Notes under the pieces: generated by a model
Told to the model about the DNA's origin: nothing
Databases searched by the model: none
The model's input: only the letters and a program-made list of their open reading frames with translations
DNA from: Cupriavidus consociatus
Lineage (GTDB): Bacteria; Pseudomonadota; Gammaproteobacteria; Burkholderiales; Burkholderiaceae
DNA length: 64,000 bases
Assembly (NCBI RefSeq): GCF_017814975.1
Contig: NZ_JAGIQA010000005.1
Location: forward strand, 186,001-250,000
Direction of reading: 5' to 3'
Made by a program: the position numbers and the translations under genes
Shown: one piece after another, positions 60,324 to 64,000 of the stretch
Numbering within the stretch: position 1 is the first letter of the stretch
How the letters are laid out: every line of letters starts with the position of its first letter

Positions 60324-62777
60324 ATGACCGAACAACGACGAACACCGAATAACAGGGCCTTGCTTTCGCCTGCCCCCACTGGCGCCGCCGCCGGCGCCAG
60401 GCTCGCTGGTCGCCTGAAGGGCCGCCTGAACGCGGGCCGGCTGCGCCCGCTGGTGCTGGCCATGGCCGGCTTGTCGGCCGGCGCTCAGGCGCAGATGTCG
60501 GGCTCGGCGATTCCGGACCTGGACCAGGTCGAGCCGGTGTTCGAAGCCGCACCGCAGGCGCCCGAGCTGCCCGCGGTATCCGGCGAACTGGTGCCGCGGC
60601 TGGCCGAGCCCCCCAAGACCAGCGAGCCTGATTCCGGCGCGCCGACGTTCATCGAGGGGGACCGCATGACCGGCTACAGCGAGCGCGGCGTCGAGCTCGA
60701 GGGTCACGCGGAGCTGCGTCGCGACGGCGGCGTGGTCAAGGGCGACAAGCTGAGCTACGACCAGGATACGGACGAGGCCCATGCCCAGGGCAACGTGCGG
60801 CTGTCGCGCAGCGGCACGCTGGCGGTAGGGCCCGAGGCCAAGCTGAAGGTCGAGGCCAACGAAGGCTACATGCTGTCGCCGGACTACTACTTCCAGCAGA
60901 CCGGCGGCGCCGGCAAGGCCGAGCGCATCGACTTCCTGGACAAGGACCGCAGCACCATCAAGCGGGCGTCGTACACCACCTGCTCGCCGGACAACGCGGA
61001 CTGGTATTTCAGCGCGAACCAGATCGACCTGGACAGCGACCGCCAGGTGGGCGTTGCCTATGGCGGCGTGCTGAATTTCTTCGGGGTGCCGATCGCGGCA
61101 GCGCCGGCATTCAGCTTTCCGTTGAATGATGACCGTCGCAGCGGCTTCCTGGCGCCGTTGATGGGTTACAGCTCGCGCTCGGGCTTCGACCTGACGATGC
61201 CGTACTACGTCAACATCGCGCCGAACCGCGACCTGACCATCTACCCGCGGCTGATGACGGAGCGGGGGCTGCAGCTGGGCGGCGAGTACCGCTACCTGGG
61301 GCAGGGCTACTCCGGCCGCATCCGCGCCGAGTTCCTGCCTGATGACCAGAAGACCAACTCGAACCGCTGGGCCTACTCGATCCAGCACAACCAGAACCTG
61401 GCCAAGGGGCTGAACGCCTACCTGAACGTCAACCGGGTCTCGGACGACCAGTACCCGGACGACTTCAACCGCAGCGTGGCGCAGTCCGCGCAGCGCCAGT
61501 ACATTCAGGAAGGCGGCGTTACCTACAACTGGCAGGATTTCTTCCTGATGGCGCGGGTGCAGAAGTTCCAGACGCTGCGCCCCAGCGAGCCGTCGTACGA
61601 GCGCGAGCCGCAGCTCAACGGCAAGTACATCCGCTATGACCTGCGCGGCTTCGATGTGCAGGTGGAGGCGGACTACACCCGTTTCCGCATCCCGCTGACG
61701 TCCACCGGCTTCCAGCAGCCGCAGGGCGAGCGCATGTTCATCCAGCCGAGCATCAGCTACCCGATCGTGCGCGCCGGCTGGTACGTGACGCCGAAGGTCA
61801 CGTTCAACGCGACCCAGTACCAGATGGAGTCGCAGGACAATACGCCCAACGCGCAGACCAATTTCTCGCGCGTGCTGCCCACCGTCAGCCTGGATTCGGG
61901 CATGACGTTCGAGCGCGAGGCGCCAACCATGAGCCGGCTGTTCGGCGTGAACTACCTGCAGACGCTGGAGCCGCGCCTGTTCTACGTCTACACGCCGTTC
62001 CGCGACCAGAGCCTGTTCCCGCTGTTCGACACGGTCCAGTCCGACTTCGGCTATGGCCAGATCTTCAGCGAGAACCCGTTCACCGGCTATGACCGCATTG
62101 CCGACAACAACAAGATCACGGGTGGCCTGACCACGCGCCTGATCGAGGCTGACTCCGGCATCGAGCGCTTCCGCGGCACCATCGCGCAGCGCTACGATTT
62201 CACCGGGCAGCGCGTGCAGATCAATGGCACGCTGGCGGACCCCAAGCCTGGCGCCTCCGACCTGCTCGCGGCGACCACTATCCAGATGTTCCGGGGCTAT
62301 TACCTGGACATGGGCGTGCAGTACAACCTGGATACCGACCGGATCAACTACGGCAACGTGGCTTTTGCGTACCGCCCCGAGCCGCGCAAGGTCTTCAACG
62401 CCGGCTACCGTTACCGCCGTCCGACCGCCGTGACCGACAACACCGCGATCGACCAGTTCGAGCTGTCGGGCCAGTGGCCGATCACGCGGCGTGCCTACGC
62501 CATCGCGCGCTTCGCCTTCGACCTGAGCGCGAGCCAGATGGTCGATACGCTGGCCGGCGTCGAATACGCCGCGGACTGCTGGGTCGGCCGGGTGGTCTAC
62601 CAGCGTTTCCGCAACACCACGCAGGGCTACACCGGGCGGGTCTTCCTGCAGGTGGAGTTCCGTGGCCTTTCCAAGATCGGGTCCAATCCGCTGAACATCC
62701 TGCGCCTGAACGTGCCGGGCTACGAGCCCGTGTCCGCCAAGCCGGTACCGACGACCCAGTACGATCACTATGAATGA
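60324..62777 (+). CDS. lptD: LPS-assembly protein LptD
   Basis: A predicted 817-residue outer-membrane protein (819 if GTG at 60318 is used). After a long N-region and signal (LVLAMAGLSAGAQAQ), residues ~100-230 form the OstA/LptA-like jellyroll (GDRMTGYSERGVELEGHAELRRDGGVVKGDKLSYD), followed by the large beta barrel with the LptD signature VAAAPAFSFPLNDDRRSGFLAPLMGYSSRSG. It inserts LPS into the outer leaflet with LptE. The whole protein has only two cysteines, near residues 220 and 752, rather than four as in E. coli. It is followed by surA, nine bases after its stop. Confidence 0.95.
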   Translation: MTEQRRTPNNRALLSPAPTGAAAGARLAGRLKGRLNAGRLRPLVLAMAGLSAGAQAQMSGSAIPDLDQVEPVFEAAPQAPELPAVSGELVPRLAEPPKTSEPDSGAPTFIEGDRMTGYSERGVELEGHAELRRDGGVVKGDKLSYDQDTDEAHAQGNVRLSRSGTLAVGPEAKLKVEANEGYMLSPDYYFQQTGGAGKAERIDFLDKDRSTIKRASYTTCSPDNADWYFSANQIDLDSDRQVGVAYGGVLNFFGVPIAAAPAFSFPLNDDRRSGFLAPLMGYSSRSGFDLTMPYYVNIAPNRDLTIYPRLMTERGLQLGGEYRYLGQGYSGRIRAEFLPDDQKTNSNRWAYSIQHNQNLAKGLNAYLNVNRVSDDQYPDDFNRSVAQSAQRQYIQEGGVTYNWQDFFLMARVQKFQTLRPSEPSYEREPQLNGKYIRYDLRGFDVQVEADYTRFRIPLTSTGFQQPQGERMFIQPSISYPIVRAGWYVTPKVTFNATQYQMESQDNTPNAQTNFSRVLPTVSLDSGMTFEREAPTMSRLFGVNYLQTLEPRLFYVYTPFRDQSLFPLFDTVQSDFGYGQIFSENPFTGYDRIADNNKITGGLTTRLIEADSGIERFRGTIAQRYDFTGQRVQINGTLADPKPGASDLLAATTIQMFRGYYLDMGVQYNLDTDRINYGNVAFAYRPEPRKVFNAGYRYRRPTAVTDNTAIDQFELSGQWPITRRAYAIARFAFDLSASQMVDTLAGVEYAADCWVGRVVYQRFRNTTQGYTGRVFLQVEFRGLSKIGSNPLNILRLNVPGYEPVSAKPVPTTQYDHYE

Positions 62778-62786
62778 CGGATTAAG

Positions 62787-64000
62787 ATGAAACGTCAAGA
62801 ATTCGCCTTGTTTTCCTTTCTCATGACGTCGTGGCACCGCCTGCTGTTGCCGGCCGTGCTGGCCGCGATCGCCGTTCCGGCCGCCGCGCAGCTGAAGGCG
62901 CCGGGCACCGGGCGTGCCACCGGCATCTTCGTGCCGCAGTCTTCCGACGTCGCCGCGCCGGCGAGCCAGCCCAAGCTCGGCGTGCCGCGGCCCGGCGACC
63001 AGAAGCGCTCGCAGCTGGTCGACGAGGTGGTCGCCGTGGTCAACAACAGCGTGATCACGCGCCGCGAGCTGCTCGACCGCGCCGATGAAATCGAAGGCCA
63101 GCTGCGTGCCGCCGGCCGTCCCGTCCCGCCGCGCGCCGACCTGCTCGGCGAGGTACTGGAGCGCCTGGTGATGGAACGCGTGCAGACCCAGGCCGCGCAG
63201 GAAGCCGGCATCCGCGTGACCGACCAGGAGATCGACCGCGCCATCGAATCGGTGGCGCAGCAGAACCGCATGAACGCCACCGAGCTGCGCCGCCGCGTGG
63301 AAGCCAGCGGCATGACCTGGACCAAATACCGCGATGAGCTGCGCAAGCAGGTGCAGGTGATCCGCCTGCGCGAGCGCGAGGTCGATTCCAAGGTGCAGGT
63401 CTACGACGGCGAGATCGACAACTTCCTCGCTGCCCGCGGCGGCCAGGCCGGCGCTACCGGCCCGACCGAATACAACGTGGCGCAGATCCTCGTGCGCGTG
63501 CCCGAGAATGCCTCGGACGCGCAGAAGCAGGCGCAGCGCGCCAAGGCCGAGGGGCTGCTGAAGCAGGCCCAGGGCGGCGCGGATTTTGCGCAGCTGGCGC
63601 AAGCCAATTCGACAGGCCCGGAAGCCGCCCAGGGCGGCGTGATGGGCTTCCGCGAGATCGGCCGCCTGCCGGCGCTGTTCGCCAACCTGGTGGTGGACCT
63701 CCAGCCTGGCGCCGTGGCGCCCCAGGTGGTGGAAAGCGCCGCGGGCTTCCACGTGGTCAAGCTGCTGGCCAAGCGCGCCGCGCCGGCATCCGGCACGGCC
63801 GCTGCAGGCAAGATCACGCAGACGCAAGTGCGCCATATCCTGATCCGCACCGGCCCCAACATGCCCGAAGCCGAGGCGCGCCGCCAGCTCAGCACGCTGC
63901 GCGACCGCATCACCCACGGCGGCGATTTTGCCGACGCGGCCAAGCGCTTCTCGCAGGATGGCTCGGCACAGAACGGCGGCGACCTCGGCTGGGTCTCGCC
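62787..64000 (+). CDS. surA: Chaperone SurA (3' end outside window)
   Basis: The first 404 residues of a periplasmic peptidyl-prolyl isomerase. A signal peptide (LLLPAVLAAIAVPAAA) is followed by the SurA N-domain (LVDEVVAVVNNSVITRRELLDRADEI), the first parvulin domain (EYNVAQILVRVPENAS ... GGVMGFREIGRLPALF) and the start of the second (TQVRHILIRTGPNMPEAEA ... GGDLGWVS) where the window ends. SurA helps fold outer-membrane proteins including LptD, and here follows lptD by nine bases, the conserved lptD-surA order. Confidence 0.95.
   Translation, partial: MKRQEFALFSFLMTSWHRLLLPAVLAAIAVPAAAQLKAPGTGRATGIFVPQSSDVAAPASQPKLGVPRPGDQKRSQLVDEVVAVVNNSVITRRELLDRADEIEGQLRAAGRPVPPRADLLGEVLERLVMERVQTQAAQEAGIRVTDQEIDRAIESVAQQNRMNATELRRRVEASGMTWTKYRDELRKQVQVIRLREREVDSKVQVYDGEIDNFLAARGGQAGATGPTEYNVAQILVRVPENASDAQKQAQRAKAEGLLKQAQGGADFAQLAQANSTGPEAAQGGVMGFREIGRLPALFANLVVDLQPGAVAPQVVESAAGFHVVKLLAKRAAPASGTAAAGKITQTQVRHILIRTGPNMPEAEARRQLSTLRDRITHGGDFADAAKRFSQDGSAQNGGDLGWVS

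Noticed and set aside
59874..63917. 1347-residue open frame on the minus strand, antisense to lptD, surA and amgK
   Set aside because: It is the mirror frame of three well-supported genes in GC-rich DNA, has His/Arg/Ala/Gly-rich composition and no family motif.
1..64000. CRISPR arrays, tRNA genes, integrase/prophage modules
   Set aside because: No regularly spaced direct repeats, no cloverleaf with CCA end context and no phage genes were found on reading the window.

Overview
The window is a 64 kb piece of a high-GC chromosome that looks like a Burkholderiales betaproteobacterium, most probably Cupriavidus or a close Ralstonia-type relative. That assignment is inference from gene order (for example rplM-rpsI, a bactofilin gene before erpA, dusB-fis-purH-ruvC, lptD-surA, and gltIJKL after a glutamate dehydrogenase), from GC-rich codon use and from the type A RNase P RNA. 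Almost everything is core housekeeping. No prophage, plasmid, CRISPR array or tRNA gene was seen.

Layout. 0-8 kb: end of a sodium:solute symporter, a zinc-ribbon protein, a DUF502 membrane protein, aspS, a coiled-coil membrane protein, nudB, an EEP-family hydrolase, mobB and a ClsB-type cardiolipin synthase. 8-19 kb: a fatty-acid beta-oxidation cluster (TetR regulator, acyl-CoA dehydrogenase, bifunctional FadB, thiolase FadA, a DegV lipid-binding protein, enoyl-CoA hydratase), then a hotdog thioesterase and an Atm1-type ABC exporter. 19-25 kb: a LysR regulator, glutamate dehydrogenase and the gltIJKL glutamate/aspartate ABC transporter. 25-31 kb: a class II amidotransferase, a tartrate dehydrogenase/glycerate kinase pair, pyrC, a DUF3025 protein, rnpB and an OsmC protein. 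31-37 kb: a 734-base AT-richer gap with a candidate small RNA and a folded 73-nt element, then rplM-rpsI, a bactofilin, a complete group II intron and erpA. 37-46 kb: a PhyH dioxygenase with a divergent LysR regulator, anmK, an M23 peptidase, tyrS, dtd, a PEBP protein, a histidine phosphatase, the queuosine-precursor transporter yhhQ and two exported proteins. 46-54 kb (minus strand): ruvB, ruvA, glpQ, ruvC, purH, fis, dusB. 54-60 kb (minus strand): a UbiH-family hydroxylase, a small conserved protein, pepP, murU, azlD, azlC, amgK. 60-64 kb: lptD and the first part of surA.

How the genes connect. AnmK, AmgK and MurU belong to peptidoglycan-sugar recycling, and the last two sit in one tight operon interleaved with the AzlCD branched-chain amino acid exporter. 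LptD and SurA act together in outer-membrane assembly. TetR, acyl-CoA dehydrogenase, FadB, FadA, DegV and enoyl-CoA hydratase form one fatty-acid unit with a promoter/operator ahead of the regulator. GltIJKL imports glutamate/aspartate next to the dehydrogenase that degrades glutamate.

The most unusual features are: (1) an apparently intact group II intron (ribozyme domains V and VI, reverse transcriptase with YADD, HNH endonuclease) inserted in the sense direction in the 5' leader of erpA, so that ErpA expression should depend on reading through or splicing it; (2) a promoter-to-terminator unit before rplM predicted to make a roughly 160-nt RNA with a CTCCTCCTTT hairpin loop like the 16S anti-Shine-Dalgarno; (3) a 73-nt three-way-junction inverted repeat next to it; (4) a 144-nt near-perfect hairpin between purH and ruvC; and (5) a three-half-site, 16-bp-phased operator between the phyH-like gene and its LysR regulator. 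Starts, promoters and operators are read by eye and are predictions.
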